Source: Flavobacterium sp. (GTDB lineage: Bacteria > Bacteroidota > Bacteroidia > Flavobacteriales > Flavobacteriaceae). From it: a DNA stretch of 64,000 bases. Where the stretch lies: NCBI RefSeq assembly GCF_013822155.1, contig NZ_PNJW01000004.1, positions 47,234 to 111,233 of the forward strand. The letters run 5' to 3'. The position numbers and the translations under genes were made by a program. How positions within the stretch are numbered: the first letter of the stretch is position 1; every line of letters starts with the position of its first letter. The notes under the pieces are model-generated. The model had not been told where the DNA came from, ran no database searches, and saw nothing but the letters and a program-made list of their open reading frames with translations. Positions 26,416 to 35,742 of this stretch are shown piece by piece.

Positions 26416-28377
26416 TTAAAAGTCAGCTTCCTCTATTTCAATTGAATCAATGGTCGTGGAATCTTTTTCTGTTTTTAATCGTAAATAAGTTTTTGAAATT
26501 CCTTTAATTTTAACCGGAATCGCTGCTGAAATACTATCTTGAGCTTCAATTAAACCACGGCTCAACATAATGTTTTTATACATTTTTTGTTTGCTTACGG
26601 CATAAGGTTTTTGGTTGCCTTCCTTGTCAAACAGCCACATGAATTTTTTAGGACTAGGCACAATGGATGCTAAAAATAATGATTCATTGAGGGTTAATTC
26701 TCTCGGAGTTTTCTCAAAATAAAATTGAGCCGATTCACCAATGCCATACACATTTGGACCCCATTCTATTACATTGAGATAGACTTCTAACATTCTGGCT
26801 TTAGGCACTAATCTATTGTTTTCTAAAAGATAAACTAAAAGAATTTCTTCCAGTTTTCGGGAAAGTGTTTTTTCACGTGTCAGAAATACATTTTTAACCA
26901 ATTGCATGCTAATTGTACTGGCACCTCGGGTAAACTTTTTAGTTTTAATATTTTTAGCAATAGATTGTTTGAAAGCCTCCGTACTAAATCCCGAATGATT
27001 GTAAAATTGAGGATCTTCAAAAGTTAAAACTGCTTTTTGTAAGTAAGGAGAAATTTCCTCAAGCGGAGTAAAATAGGGATTTCCGGCTCCTACCAAAACA
27101 GAACGTTGTTTACGTCCGTTTTCAATCGCATTATATACAAATTCGCCATTCAATTTTGACAAATCAGCTTCTCCGTATTTGAGAATTTTCAAGTTTTCTT
27201 TATTAAGTTTACTTTCAAAAACCAAAGCCTCCGGATTGTTTTTATTAAATTCAAAGTCCAATTGATAATCAAAAGCACCCTGAACTTGCATTCCTTCAAA
27301 ATGAGCAAACAAACCTGTTGGAAGTGAATTGACAAAATCTTGGGCTTTCATTTTTGGCACTCCTATTTTTAGCGTATAAATGGTATCTTTTTCAGTGCTA
27401 TACTTTACAAATGGACGAAGTTTAATTTTATTTAGTTTTGCAGAAGAAGAACTATCAATAGCAATAAAATTACTGCCTAAGATAAAATGGTAATCAATTT
27501 GTGTTTTTTCAAAAACAACATCTTTAGAGGCAATTTTAGGATGATTTACCGTTAAATCTTCTATTTCTGTGACTCCATCAATATACAATTTACCCTCTTC
27601 CATCGTTAAATTATTTAAAACGATGTGAATAGCAGAAAATGAAGAAAATAATCCAAATCGTTCCTCGATGTAAGGCATTCTGATTTTAGTTGAATCATAG
27701 GTTGAAAATTTCAAATCAGCTTTTTTAAGTCGGGGATCAGCATAGCCTTTCATTTGCCAGTTTTGACTAAACGAATTGGTTTTGACCTTAATAGAGGATT
27801 GAAGTTGGTGATCTTCTAAGGTCAATTTGTTTAGGTGTAAATTGACTTTTCTACCCATATCATCTATTTTCAGGGATAAGTTTGAAAGAGTCATTTCTGC
27901 CGGAATCAAATTAAACACTTTAGTCAATAGTCGATTGGCTAAAGCTGCATAATTTCTTTTCTCTGTAGTTTTTTCTTCTTCAGGATTTTTTTTCAAAAAA
28001 GCATCAAAATTCCTTCCGTTTTTATTTTTTATTAATTGAACATAACCATTACTCATTTCCATGTTATTCAACCGGATATTGCCGGTTAATAATTGGAAAA
28101 AACTATAATTAGTTTTTATTTTTTCTACGGATAATAAGGTGTCGGCATTTTTTGGAATTAAAAGAATATCCACTAATTCTACTTCTGTCAGTCCACTAAA
28201 AGCCGCTTTTTTTACTGAAAATCGGCAGTTAAAATCAGTTTCAAATTTAGTTTGAATTCGTGTGATTGCTTTTTGTAATAAGACATCACGAAAAAAGTAA
28301 AGCGTAATAAAAATCAAAACCAAAAAAACCAAAAATAGCTTTAAGCTTAAGATAATTTTTTGTTTTTTCGTTCTCAT
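26416..28377 (-). CDS. AsmA-like domain fused to GT51 peptidoglycan transglycosylase
   Basis: 653 residues. One N-terminal membrane helix (IILSLKLFLVFLVLIFITLYFF) is followed by ~370 residues resembling the AsmA/DUF3971-like periplasmic part (TKFETDFNCRFSVKKAAFSGLTEVELVDI, then beta-rich repeats). The last ~230 residues are a GT51 glycosyltransferase: EDPQFYNHSGF with the catalytic Glu, TRGASTISMQLVKNVFLTREKTLSRKLEEIL, and the YLNVIEWGPNVYGIGESAQFYF motif. It polymerises lipid II into glycan strands. No transpeptidase domain follows, so this is a monofunctional enzyme with an unusual N-terminal part. It is the last gene of the minus-strand cluster, 35 bases after radA. Confidence 0.85.
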   Translation of the reverse strand: MRTKKQKIILSLKLFLVFLVLIFITLYFFRDVLLQKAITRIQTKFETDFNCRFSVKKAAFSGLTEVELVDILLIPKNADTLLSVEKIKTNYSFFQLLTGNIRLNNMEMSNGYVQLIKNKNGRNFDAFLKKNPEEEKTTEKRNYAALANRLLTKVFNLIPAEMTLSNLSLKIDDMGRKVNLHLNKLTLEDHQLQSSIKVKTNSFSQNWQMKGYADPRLKKADLKFSTYDSTKIRMPYIEERFGLFSSFSAIHIVLNNLTMEEGKLYIDGVTEIEDLTVNHPKIASKDVVFEKTQIDYHFILGSNFIAIDSSSSAKLNKIKLRPFVKYSTEKDTIYTLKIGVPKMKAQDFVNSLPTGLFAHFEGMQVQGAFDYQLDFEFNKNNPEALVFESKLNKENLKILKYGEADLSKLNGEFVYNAIENGRKQRSVLVGAGNPYFTPLEEISPYLQKAVLTFEDPQFYNHSGFSTEAFKQSIAKNIKTKKFTRGASTISMQLVKNVFLTREKTLSRKLEEILLVYLLENNRLVPKARMLEVYLNVIEWGPNVYGIGESAQFYFEKTPRELTLNESLFLASIVPSPKKFMWLFDKEGNQKPYAVSKQKMYKNIMLSRGLIEAQDSISAAIPVKIKGISKTYLRLKTEKDSTTIDSIEIEEADF

Positions 28378-28412
28378 TTATGGATTCGTATGATATTGTA
28401 GTTTAAAAAAAA

Positions 28413-29774
28413 TTATCCGAACAAATGTTCGACGACATCTTCTATTTTTGCGACTAATTTTACTTCTATCAGGGTGTTCTTCAAGGAAATTTTATTGTAT
28501 TTAGAAATAAAAATGGTTGAAAAACCTAATTTTTCTGCTTCTAAAATGCGTTGTTCCACTCGATTTACCGGACGTATTTCTCCGGCCAAACCAACCTCTC
28601 CGGCAAAGCAAAAGTTTTTCCCCACCGGAATATCTTCATTTGACGATAAAATGGCAGCTACTACCGCCAAATCTATAGCGGGATCATCCACAGAAATTCC
28701 GCCGGTAACGTTTAAAAAAACATCTTTTGCCCCCAAACGGAATCCGGCACGTTTTTCTAAAACAGCTAAAATCATGTTCAGGCGTTTGGCATTATAACCG
28801 GTTGTACTGCGTTGTGGCGTTCCATAAACGGCAGTGCTTACTAACGCTTGGATTTCTATCATTAAGGGTCGCATGCCTTCTAAAGTAGAAGCAATGGCTG
28901 TTCCTGAAAGTTCTTCGTCTTTGTGTGATATTAATATTTCCGATGGATTGGCAACTTCCCTTAAACCAGAACCTTGCATTTCATATATCCCAATTTCTGC
29001 CGTAGAACCAAAACGGTTTTTGAGTGAACGAAGAATTCGATAGACATGATTTCTGTCGCCTTCAAATTGCAAAACGGTATCGACCATGTGTTCCAAAATT
29101 TTTGGTCCTGCAATGGTTCCGTCTTTTGTAATGTGTCCGATAAGCAAAACCGGCACATTTGTTTCTTTAGCAAATTTGATTAATTCAGCGGTGCATTCCC
29201 GAATTTGAGAAATACTCCCTGCTGTAGAGTCGATATAATCCGTGTGAAGGGTTTGAATGGAATCGATAATTACAATTTCAGGTTCGATTTCCTGAATTTG
29301 TTTGAATATATTTTGCGTTTTTGTTTCGGTTAGAATGAAGCAATTGTCTCCGTTAGGCGTGATTCGTTCCGCACGCATTTTGATTTGTTTTTGACTTTCT
29401 TCTCCGGAAACATAAAGCGTTTTAAAGGGTAATTTTAAAGAAATCTGCAATAAAAGTGTGCTTTTTCCAATACCAGGTTCACCCCCTAAAAGGGTTAATG
29501 AGCCGGGCACTAATCCGCCCCCTAATACACGATTTAGTTCGCCATCGGTCGTGTCTAATCTGATTTCCTGACTGGAATCAATGTCTTTTATTCGTAAAGG
29601 TTTTGGAGCTTTTTTAACTTCGGAAGAAGAGGGTTTCCAACTTGTTTTTTCTTCTTTTTGAATAACTTCTTCAACAATAGTATTCCATTGTTGGCAGGCA
29701 TGGCATTGGCCTTGCCATTTGGCATATTGAGAACCGCAATTTTGACAAAAAAATGAAGTTTTGACCTTCGACAT
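28413..29774 (-). CDS. radA: DNA repair protein RadA
   Basis: 453 residues. It is a RecA-like ATPase that helps branch migration during recombination. The N-terminal zinc finger reads CQNCGSQYAKWQGQCHACQQW (four cysteines). The Walker A is GGEPGIGKST. The Walker B region is IVIIDSIQT. The RadA-specific KNRFGS motif is present (ILRSLKNRFGSTAEIGIYEM). A C-terminal Lon-protease-like domain follows (FLNVTGGISVDDPAIDLAVVAAILSS, CFAGEVGLAGEIRPV). Length is typical. The start codon lies two bases from the stop of the upstream esterase-like gene, so they are co-transcribed. Confidence 0.97.
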   Translation of the reverse strand: MSKVKTSFFCQNCGSQYAKWQGQCHACQQWNTIVEEVIQKEEKTSWKPSSSEVKKAPKPLRIKDIDSSQEIRLDTTDGELNRVLGGGLVPGSLTLLGGEPGIGKSTLLLQISLKLPFKTLYVSGEESQKQIKMRAERITPNGDNCFILTETKTQNIFKQIQEIEPEIVIIDSIQTLHTDYIDSTAGSISQIRECTAELIKFAKETNVPVLLIGHITKDGTIAGPKILEHMVDTVLQFEGDRNHVYRILRSLKNRFGSTAEIGIYEMQGSGLREVANPSEILISHKDEELSGTAIASTLEGMRPLMIEIQALVSTAVYGTPQRSTTGYNAKRLNMILAVLEKRAGFRLGAKDVFLNVTGGISVDDPAIDLAVVAAILSSNEDIPVGKNFCFAGEVGLAGEIRPVNRVEQRILEAEKLGFSTIFISKYNKISLKNTLIEVKLVAKIEDVVEHLFG

Positions 29775-29776
29775 AA

Positions 29777-30925
29777 TTATTGTTGCATTTGTTTCATTTC
29801 TTCTGATTTGTCATACATCATGTCTTTATTTAAATCACCAATCGGTTCTTTTTGAAAGGCACTTAAATATTTTTTTTGAGCCCTTTTATAGTCTTCTTTT
29901 TTCTCATACATCAAAGCCATATAATAATCGGCTAACATACTTTTTCCATAATATTTATCAGCTAATATGGAAAGCTCATCAAATTCGTTGTAGACTTTGT
30001 TTTTTATAATTGCCGCTTCGATGGCCTTGAAATCATTTAATCGAATAGGCATTTTGATGTTTAACGACTTTTCTAACACATCATATTTTGTTTTTAAATA
30101 CTCTACATAGCCGTATTCTAATTTGACAATTTTTTCATTAAACTCAAAAGTAGTAATGGGTTGATAGACGGCAAAAAACTGGTACAAAGCATTTGGAATC
30201 GAGTGTAACACTAAGGAATAATGGGACGCTCCTATGAATTCATCAAATTTATAATTTAAGGTTGTGTTTTTGATGACTTTCGCTTTTTCATCTAATTCTT
30301 TAATTCGTTTCTGCATTTTTTTCACATCGCCATCAGCCGTTGAAATATAGTAGTAAATTGGTTTAGTTATAAGGCCCATACGTTCCGGAATTCGATTTTC
30401 CATATCCGTTGCTAAGTCAGGACTTAATGTAATGTAGGCGTCAAAAAGCGGATTATCTTTGTATAAATAAAAATTTGTAAATCCGGCCGTAGTATCGTGC
30501 CCGGCAATAATTTTAAAAGGAGCAATTAGGTATGTTTTTTCAAGATAAGGCATTAGTTCAGTACCTATAAAATCAAAAAAATTGGCTCCGGTAGAATCAG
30601 GTAATCCGGTTTCTTCATCGAATTCACTATCGGCATAACGTTCTTCGGTTTTATTTTGACAAATTCCCACTAAAATTACTTCCGGTAAATCATCCCAATA
30701 ATTCCCAAATTTAAGGGCTCCTTGAAATGGGTCAAAAAGATATTCTGCATCTAAAACTAACAATATAGGGTAATTACGATTAGTGTCCTTTTCATACGAT
30801 GGAGGTAAACTGATGTAGATTTCACGGTCTGCACCTAATTTTTTTGACGTAAATGTTTCTATTGTTTTTTGAGAAAACAAAGGGATAGAACACAATACAA
30901 TAACAAGTGTTTGAATTAATTTCAT
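29777..30925 (-). CDS. Exported esterase-like alpha/beta hydrolase with C-terminal TPR-like helices
   Basis: About 382 residues from the ATG at 30925, which begins a clean signal peptide (MKLIQTLVIVLCSIPLFSQ). The longer frame up to 31075 overlaps the membrane protein gene and is not used. Residues ~22-260 look like the esterase D family (PF00756): REIYISLPPSYEKDTNRNYPILLVLDAEYLFDP. The usual nucleophile elbow is not clear: IIAGHDTTAGFTNFYLYKD has GHDTTAG in place of GxSxG. The last ~60 residues have a TPR-like pair (YYMALMYEKKEDYKRAQKKYLSAFQKEP). Catalytic activity is therefore doubtful. Two bases before radA. Confidence 0.75.
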   Translation of the reverse strand: MKLIQTLVIVLCSIPLFSQKTIETFTSKKLGADREIYISLPPSYEKDTNRNYPILLVLDAEYLFDPFQGALKFGNYWDDLPEVILVGICQNKTEERYADSEFDEETGLPDSTGANFFDFIGTELMPYLEKTYLIAPFKIIAGHDTTAGFTNFYLYKDNPLFDAYITLSPDLATDMENRIPERMGLITKPIYYYISTADGDVKKMQKRIKELDEKAKVIKNTTLNYKFDEFIGASHYSLVLHSIPNALYQFFAVYQPITTFEFNEKIVKLEYGYVEYLKTKYDVLEKSLNIKMPIRLNDFKAIEAAIIKNKVYNEFDELSILADKYYGKSMLADYYMALMYEKKEDYKRAQKKYLSAFQKEPIGDLNKDMMYDKSEEMKQMQQ

Positions 30926-30984
30926 GTGGTATCTTTTTGGAAATTTCTTGAAAAAGCTTAATTTTTCGAAAGCAAGATAGTAAA

Positions 30985-31947
30985 TTATTTGCTTTTGTTT
31001 AAAATGGGAAGCAATAAAAATGAAAGTGTTCCTAAAATCACCACCATTAGTGTTTGTGAAGTCCATACCAACCAACCAAAAGCAGTTCCGGAAGTTTCGG
31101 GAACGTTATAAAGTAAAAGAATTTCTGCTATTAAAAAGGGATAGGCTCCAAATCCCGAATTGGTTAAAGTAATGGCAAGTCCGCCTACGATAAATGAAAT
31201 AACCACTGTGCTTAAACTCAAGTTACCGGTTTCCGGCAAAGCAAAAATAGTAATGTAAAACATAAAAAAATAACTTGCCCAAATCAATAACGAATGAAAT
31301 AGAAAAGCCCATTTTTTTTCCATTTTCCAGATGCTGAAAACACCATCCATTAAACCGGAAATTTTTTGTTTGATTGTTTGGATAAACCTAAAATTAGAAT
31401 AGCGAAACATCAAAATAATACCTATCATTATAAAAGTTCCAGTTCCTAAAATCAACATTAATTTTTGAAAAGGAATTTTATCCAATACAAACGCTTTTAA
31501 TACATCGAATTCTAAGAAAAAAGCCAATCCGATAAAAGATAATAAGAAAAAACTATCTACCACTCGTTCGGCAATGATGGTTCCGAAGGCTTTGTCAAAC
31601 GGGACATCTTCATATTTCTTGAGAATCAAAGCACGGGAAACTTCGCCCGAACGCGGAATAGACATATTGATGAAATAGCCAATGCAAACCGCCATGACGT
31701 TTGTTGAAATTTTTGGTTTATACCCCAAATGTTCCAACGTGTATTTCCATCGATATCCTCTTGACCATAATGCCAAAGCACTGATTAGTAAAGAAATATA
31801 AATGTAAAAATAATCAGCATTTTTAAATTGCAGTTTAATTTCTTCTACCTGTTTGGGAGTGAATTTGTTGTAAGTATAAATTACCAAAGCCAATCCCAAC
31901 AAAATTGGAAGAAGAATGGAAAGCCATTTGCCGATTTTCTGTTTCAA
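30985..31947 (-). CDS. UPF0104 / LPG-synthase-like membrane protein
   Basis: 320 residues with about eight hydrophobic helices (LSILLPILLGLALVIYTY, YFYIYISLLISALALW, FLLSFIGLAFFLEF, LMLILGTGTFIMIGIILMF, ending TLMVVILGTLSFLLLPIL). Family features: SRGYRWKYTLEHLGY, FINMSIPRSGEVSRALIL, KAFGTIIAERVVDSFFLL. These match the lysylphosphatidylglycerol synthase transmembrane-region family (YbhN/AglD-like) without the aminoacyl-transferase domain. Substrate unknown, possibly a lipid flippase role. It starts four bases after panD and belongs to the same minus-strand cluster. Confidence 0.88.
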   Translation of the reverse strand: MKQKIGKWLSILLPILLGLALVIYTYNKFTPKQVEEIKLQFKNADYFYIYISLLISALALWSRGYRWKYTLEHLGYKPKISTNVMAVCIGYFINMSIPRSGEVSRALILKKYEDVPFDKAFGTIIAERVVDSFFLLSFIGLAFFLEFDVLKAFVLDKIPFQKLMLILGTGTFIMIGIILMFRYSNFRFIQTIKQKISGLMDGVFSIWKMEKKWAFLFHSLLIWASYFFMFYITIFALPETGNLSLSTVVISFIVGGLAITLTNSGFGAYPFLIAEILLLYNVPETSGTAFGWLVWTSQTLMVVILGTLSFLLLPILNKSK

Positions 31948-31951
31948 GGGA

Positions 31952-32302
31952 TTAGGTCAACGAATTATCTTTCTCGTTTGGAAAAACCAAAGAAGGCTTG
32001 AAGGTTTTAGCTTCTTCAAAATCTAAAATTCCATAAGCGATAATAATAATAATATCTCCTTTTTGAACTTTACGAGCGGCAGGGCCATTAAGTGTAATTT
32101 CGCCACTATTACGGTTTCCTTTGATGACATAGGTTTCTAATCGTTCACCATTATTAATGTTTACAATAGAAACTTTTTCGCCTTCCACAAGGTTAGAAGC
32201 ATCCATAAGGGCCTCGTCGATAGTAATACTACCGATATAATTTAAATCTGCTCCAGTCACCTTTACGCGGTGAATTTTGGATTTTACAACTTGAATTTGC
32301 AT
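31952..32302 (-). CDS. panD: Aspartate 1-decarboxylase (pyruvoyl enzyme)
   Basis: 116 residues. It makes beta-alanine from aspartate for pantothenate and CoA. The proenzyme cleaves itself between Gly24 and Ser25, and that Ser becomes the pyruvoyl group; the motif is present ([14 protein letters not shown]). Also present are Lys9 of VVKSKIHR and the GxNG-like loop [23 protein letters not shown]. Length is normal. The C-terminal tail beyond residue 105 is charged and variable. It lies 13 bases after panC and four before the UPF0104 gene. Confidence 0.96.
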   Translation of the reverse strand: MQIQVVKSKIHRVKVTGADLNYIGSITIDEALMDASNLVEGEKVSIVNINNGERLETYVIKGNRNSGEITLNGPAARKVQKGDIIIIIAYGILDFEEAKTFKPSLVFPNEKDNSLT

Positions 32303-32315
32303 GGTGCAAAGGTAA

Positions 32316-33164
32316 TTAATTTAATGAAATGGTATCAATCAATCGAATGTTGTTCACAAAAACTGCGATAAATGCCCGGTATTTTTTATTTTTAGACTTA
32401 CGTAAACAAGACCTTAATGTAATTTCATCAGCAATTTCAAAATATTCTAATTTGATAATAGGATGATTTTCAAAAGTTTTTGTAACAAATTTTGAAATTT
32501 CTTTAGCACTTTTCATGCCAAATAATTTTTTTGCCTTTGATAATGTTTTGAAAATTAGGGCTGATTCTTTTCTTTCAATCGGAGATAATCGCTCATTTCT
32601 GGAACTCATCGCTAGTCCATTTGCTTCTCTGTGAATTGGACAACCAATTACTTTTACGGGGATATTGTTTTTATGTACTAATTTTTTGACTATTTGTAAT
32701 TGCTGAAAGTCTTTTTCGCCAAAATAAGCATGGGTGGGTTTAATAATTTCAAACAATCTTTTAACGATGGTCCCCACGCCATCAAAATGGCCCGGTCGAT
32801 GTTTGCCCTCCATTTGGTTTTCTAAGCCATCATACTGAAATGATTGTGAAACAGTATTTCCGTGATAAATGTCTTCAACAGTTGGGGCATAAATAAGGAC
32901 CTTGGTATTCAAAGAAGCTATTTTTTCCACATCTCTTTCCAGTGTTCTGGGGTATTTTGCCAAATCTTCCGGATTGTTAAATTGGGTTGGATTAACAAAG
33001 ATACTCACTACAGAAATTTCATTTTCTTTCAGTGATTGTGAAAGCAAAGACAAGTGGCCTTCGTGTAAAGCACCCATCGTAGGAACAAATCCTATGGTCG
33101 TTTTTGTTGCCCAAAATGGGGTTAAATGCTCGATAAGTAGGCTTTGTTTGTTGAAAATGAGCAT
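32316..33164 (-). CDS. panC: Pantothenate synthetase
   Basis: 282 residues. It joins pantoate and beta-alanine using ATP. Motifs: the nucleotidyl-transferase HIGH-like signature [36 protein letters not shown], the [14 protein letters not shown] strand, [24 protein letters not shown] and a KMSKS-like Ser-Ser-Arg region. Full length. With panD it forms the beta-alanine branch of CoA synthesis. panB is not in the window. A minus-strand -7 box is at 33194-33187. It diverges from the GT5-like gene. Confidence 0.96.
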   Translation of the reverse strand: MLIFNKQSLLIEHLTPFWATKTTIGFVPTMGALHEGHLSLLSQSLKENEISVVSIFVNPTQFNNPEDLAKYPRTLERDVEKIASLNTKVLIYAPTVEDIYHGNTVSQSFQYDGLENQMEGKHRPGHFDGVGTIVKRLFEIIKPTHAYFGEKDFQQLQIVKKLVHKNNIPVKVIGCPIHREANGLAMSSRNERLSPIERKESALIFKTLSKAKKLFGMKSAKEISKFVTKTFENHPIIKLEYFEIADEITLRSCLRKSKNKKYRAFIAVFVNNIRLIDTISLN

Positions 33165-33186
33165 GTATTTTTAATTAAATGAGTTG

Positions 33187-33194
33187 CAAACTTA
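33187..33194 (-). promoter_or_regulatory. -7 promoter box of the panC cluster
   Basis: TAAGTTTG on the minus strand fits TAnnTTTG, 22 bases before the panC start. No clear -33 TTG is present. Confidence 0.45.
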
Positions 33195-33226
33195 CTATTT
33201 TACTTAAATATCTGCGTAAATTTTTG

Positions 33227-33234
33227 TAATTTTG
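33227..33234 (+). promoter_or_regulatory. -7 promoter box of the GT5-like/DUF4270/glmS cluster
   Basis: TAATTTTG fits TAnnTTTG, 38 bases before the ATG at 33273. The -33 element is not clear. Confidence 0.5.
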
Positions 33235-33272
33235 CGTGATTTTAAAATCTAAACGATAAAGTTCAAAATAAT

Positions 33273-34079
33273 ATGGAGGATAAGAGGATATTGTATGTAT
33301 CATCTGAAGTAGTACCTTATTTGGCTGAAAATGAAGTTTCCATTATGTCTTATGACGTTCCCAAAATGGTTAATGATCAAGGAGGGCAAATAAGAATTTT
33401 TATGCCACGATACGGTAATATTAATGAAAGAAGACATCAATTACATGAAGTAATACGGTTGTCAGGGATGAATTTAGTCGTGAATGATTTGGATATGCCT
33501 TTAATAATAAAGGTAGCTTCCATCCCTAAGGAAAGAATTCAAGTCTATTTTATAGATAATGATGAATATTTTAAGCGTAAGGCAACTTTTACGGATGAGG
33601 AAGGAAAATTATATGACGATAATGATGAACGGGCAATTTTCTTTGCAAAAGGGGTTGTAGAAACAGTAAAAAAATTAAATTGGGTGCCGGATATTATTCA
33701 TGTTCATGGTTGGTTGGCTTCCTTATTGCCGGTTTACATGAAGCATTATTATAAAGATGAAGCACTTTTTTCTAATACAAAAATTGTAACTTCTGTTTAT
33801 GCTCAGTCATTTGATGGAGCTTTAAACAGCGAACTTTTAAACAAAATAAAATTTGACGGTGTTCCTGAAGATTCCATTTCTGTATTAAAAGAACCCAATT
33901 ATGATAATTTAATTAAAGTAGCTATTCAGCATTCAGACGCTGTTATCATTGCTTCAGAGCACCTTTCTTCAAGTTTAACAAAATTTATAGAATCTTCAGA
34001 AAAACCTTTTTTATCTTTCTTCCCGAAAGAGGATTATGCTGAGCATTACCTTAATTTCTATAAAAACAAAGTTCTATAA
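33273..34079 (+). CDS. Glycogen/starch synthase-like protein, N-terminal GT5 domain only
   Basis: 268 residues. The sequence resembles the N-terminal Rossmann half of GT5 glycogen synthases (ILYVSSEVVPYL, IRIFMPRYGNINERRHQLHEVIRLSGMNL, DERAIFFAKGVVETVKKLNWVPDIIHVHGWLASLLP). The C-terminal half that binds ADP-glucose and holds the catalytic Glu is missing. The usual K-x-G-G-L motif at the N-terminus is replaced by ENEVSIMSYDVPKMV. Bacteroidota keep such half-size proteins widely, so it is not a recent truncation. Glycogen-making activity is unlikely. It starts a probable operon with DUF4270 (14-base gap) and glmS. Confidence 0.8.
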   Translation: MEDKRILYVSSEVVPYLAENEVSIMSYDVPKMVNDQGGQIRIFMPRYGNINERRHQLHEVIRLSGMNLVVNDLDMPLIIKVASIPKERIQVYFIDNDEYFKRKATFTDEEGKLYDDNDERAIFFAKGVVETVKKLNWVPDIIHVHGWLASLLPVYMKHYYKDEALFSNTKIVTSVYAQSFDGALNSELLNKIKFDGVPEDSISVLKEPNYDNLIKVAIQHSDAVIIASEHLSSSLTKFIESSEKPFLSFFPKEDYAEHYLNFYKNKVL

Positions 34080-34093
34080 ATTTACATTTTAAA

Positions 34094-35731
34094 ATGCGTA
34101 CAAAAAAAATAATTCAATTTTCTTCCCTAGTTGTCTTGAGTTTCTTCTTGTTTTCCTGTGATAAAGATTATAATACCTTAGGGGCTGATATCATAGGAGA
34201 CAATCATTATACATTTGGAACACCGGATACAGAGGCTACAGTGGTTGCCTATAATGAAGACTTGGGTGTTGTTCAATCTAACAATTTAGTGGTTAATCCA
34301 CTTGGGATTTATAAAAACACTGCTTTTGGAAAACAAACGGCTCATTTTGCCACACAAGTATTGCTTTCAGAGCCAGTTCCTACCTTTACTATTATTGATG
34401 AGGATCCTGAAATTTTGGACGTAACGCTTTATGTTCCTTATTTTAGCACAAGAGGAACCACTACGGATGATGTCACTACTTATACCTTAGATTCTGTTTA
34501 CGGTACTTCGAAAATTAAGTTAAGTATTTATGAAAACGGTTATTTAATGCGGGATTTTGATCCGGCATCCAATTTTACGGCTGCTCAAAAATATTTTTCT
34601 GATCAAACAAATGATTTTGAAGTAAATAAAAGAGGGGCTGCTGCCGATGGGACATCTGTAGCCAACGGAGAGCGATTAAATAATGGAGAAGATCTTGAAG
34701 ATAATGATGAATTCTTTTTTGATGCGGCTCAAATTGCTGATACTACCACCAATGCTGAAGGAGAGGAAACTATTACCAGGTCAGCACCCGGGATGTATTT
34801 AAAATTGAATAAAGCGTTTTTTCAGAAAAAAATAGTAGACGGCTATAATCAAGGAAAATTGAACAATAACAATATTTTCAGAGATTATTTCAGGGGGTTA
34901 TATTTCAAAATGGAAGACTCACCGGCTGAACCTACCGGTAGTAATAGTTTGGCGATGATTAATTTTAAAGCCGGTAAAATTACTATAAAGTACAAAGAGG
35001 ATAAAGCGGTTGAAGGAGAAGAAACTCCGGAAAGAGTAGAAAAATCAATGGTATTATCTTTGTCAGGGAATACAGTAAGTCTTTTAAATCAAGAACGGAC
35101 ACCAAACTATCAGGCTGCCTTGGCAAATGCTTCTAATACGTTAGGCGATGAAAAACTATATGTAAACGGAGGTGCCGGTTCAATGACAATTATTGATTTA
35201 TTTGGTCGTGATGCCAGTGGAGAATCAGCGGAATTAGAACAATATAGAGCTAAAGATTGGTTGATCAATGAAGCTAGTCTTACTTTTCGAATTGACCGAG
35301 ATGCGATGGGCAATAATCAGGAGCCCTATAGAGTTTATTTATACGATGTAACTAATGACAGACTGATTTTAGATTACTTTACAGACCAAACTACAAATAC
35401 TTCAAAACCAAAACTAGGAAAAAGAGTTTATAGTGGTATGATTGTAAAAGAAGACGGTAAAGGGACTTATTATAAAATAAGATTAACTAATTATATTTCA
35501 AATTTATTTAAAAACCCGGATTCTACCAATGTTAGGCTAGGACTTGTTGTGACGGAGTCCATCGCGATTACCGACAATTATGCAACAAAAAACCAAACCA
35601 CCTCAGGTTTGAAAAAAGTTCCCTTAGCTTCTGTTTTAAATCCTTTAGGCACAGTGTTGTATGGTAGCAAATCTTCTGTACCTTTGGATAAAAGATTAAA
35701 ATTAGAAATTTATTATACAAAACCTGATTAA
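34094..35731 (+). CDS. DUF4270 family lipoprotein
   Basis: 545 residues. The signal peptide has a lipobox (FFLFSC, Cys ~23), followed by DKDYNTLGADIIGDNHY, typical of DUF4270 proteins of Bacteroidota. No enzyme motif is visible. The body is beta-rich with DUF4270-type phrases (LDVTLYVPYFSTR, GMYLKLNKAFFQKKIVD, FRDYFRGLYFKMED, RPKLGKRVYSG-like GKRVYSGMIVKEDGK, VRLGLVVTESI). The function is unknown. The 14-base and 11-base gaps to the GT5-like gene and glmS suggest one mRNA, which hints at an envelope or amino-sugar link. Confidence 0.88.
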   Translation: MRTKKIIQFSSLVVLSFFLFSCDKDYNTLGADIIGDNHYTFGTPDTEATVVAYNEDLGVVQSNNLVVNPLGIYKNTAFGKQTAHFATQVLLSEPVPTFTIIDEDPEILDVTLYVPYFSTRGTTTDDVTTYTLDSVYGTSKIKLSIYENGYLMRDFDPASNFTAAQKYFSDQTNDFEVNKRGAAADGTSVANGERLNNGEDLEDNDEFFFDAAQIADTTTNAEGEETITRSAPGMYLKLNKAFFQKKIVDGYNQGKLNNNNIFRDYFRGLYFKMEDSPAEPTGSNSLAMINFKAGKITIKYKEDKAVEGEETPERVEKSMVLSLSGNTVSLLNQERTPNYQAALANASNTLGDEKLYVNGGAGSMTIIDLFGRDASGESAELEQYRAKDWLINEASLTFRIDRDAMGNNQEPYRVYLYDVTNDRLILDYFTDQTTNTSKPKLGKRVYSGMIVKEDGKGTYYKIRLTNYISNLFKNPDSTNVRLGLVVTESIAITDNYATKNQTTSGLKKVPLASVLNPLGTVLYGSKSSVPLDKRLKLEIYYTKPD

Positions 35732-35742
35732 ATACTAAAAAT

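Noticed and set aside
30926..31075. N-terminal extension of the esterase-like protein
   Set aside because: It overlaps the end of the UPF0104 gene, and the inner ATG begins a typical signal peptide.
33273..34079. GT5-like gene as a recent truncation of glgA
   Set aside because: No remnant of the second half follows: the next gene starts 14 bases later. Half-size forms are, to my knowledge, common in Bacteroidota.
35732..35742. glmS ribozyme upstream of glmS
   Set aside because: The gap is only 11 bases, too short for the ribozyme, and this ribozyme belongs to Gram-positive bacteria.
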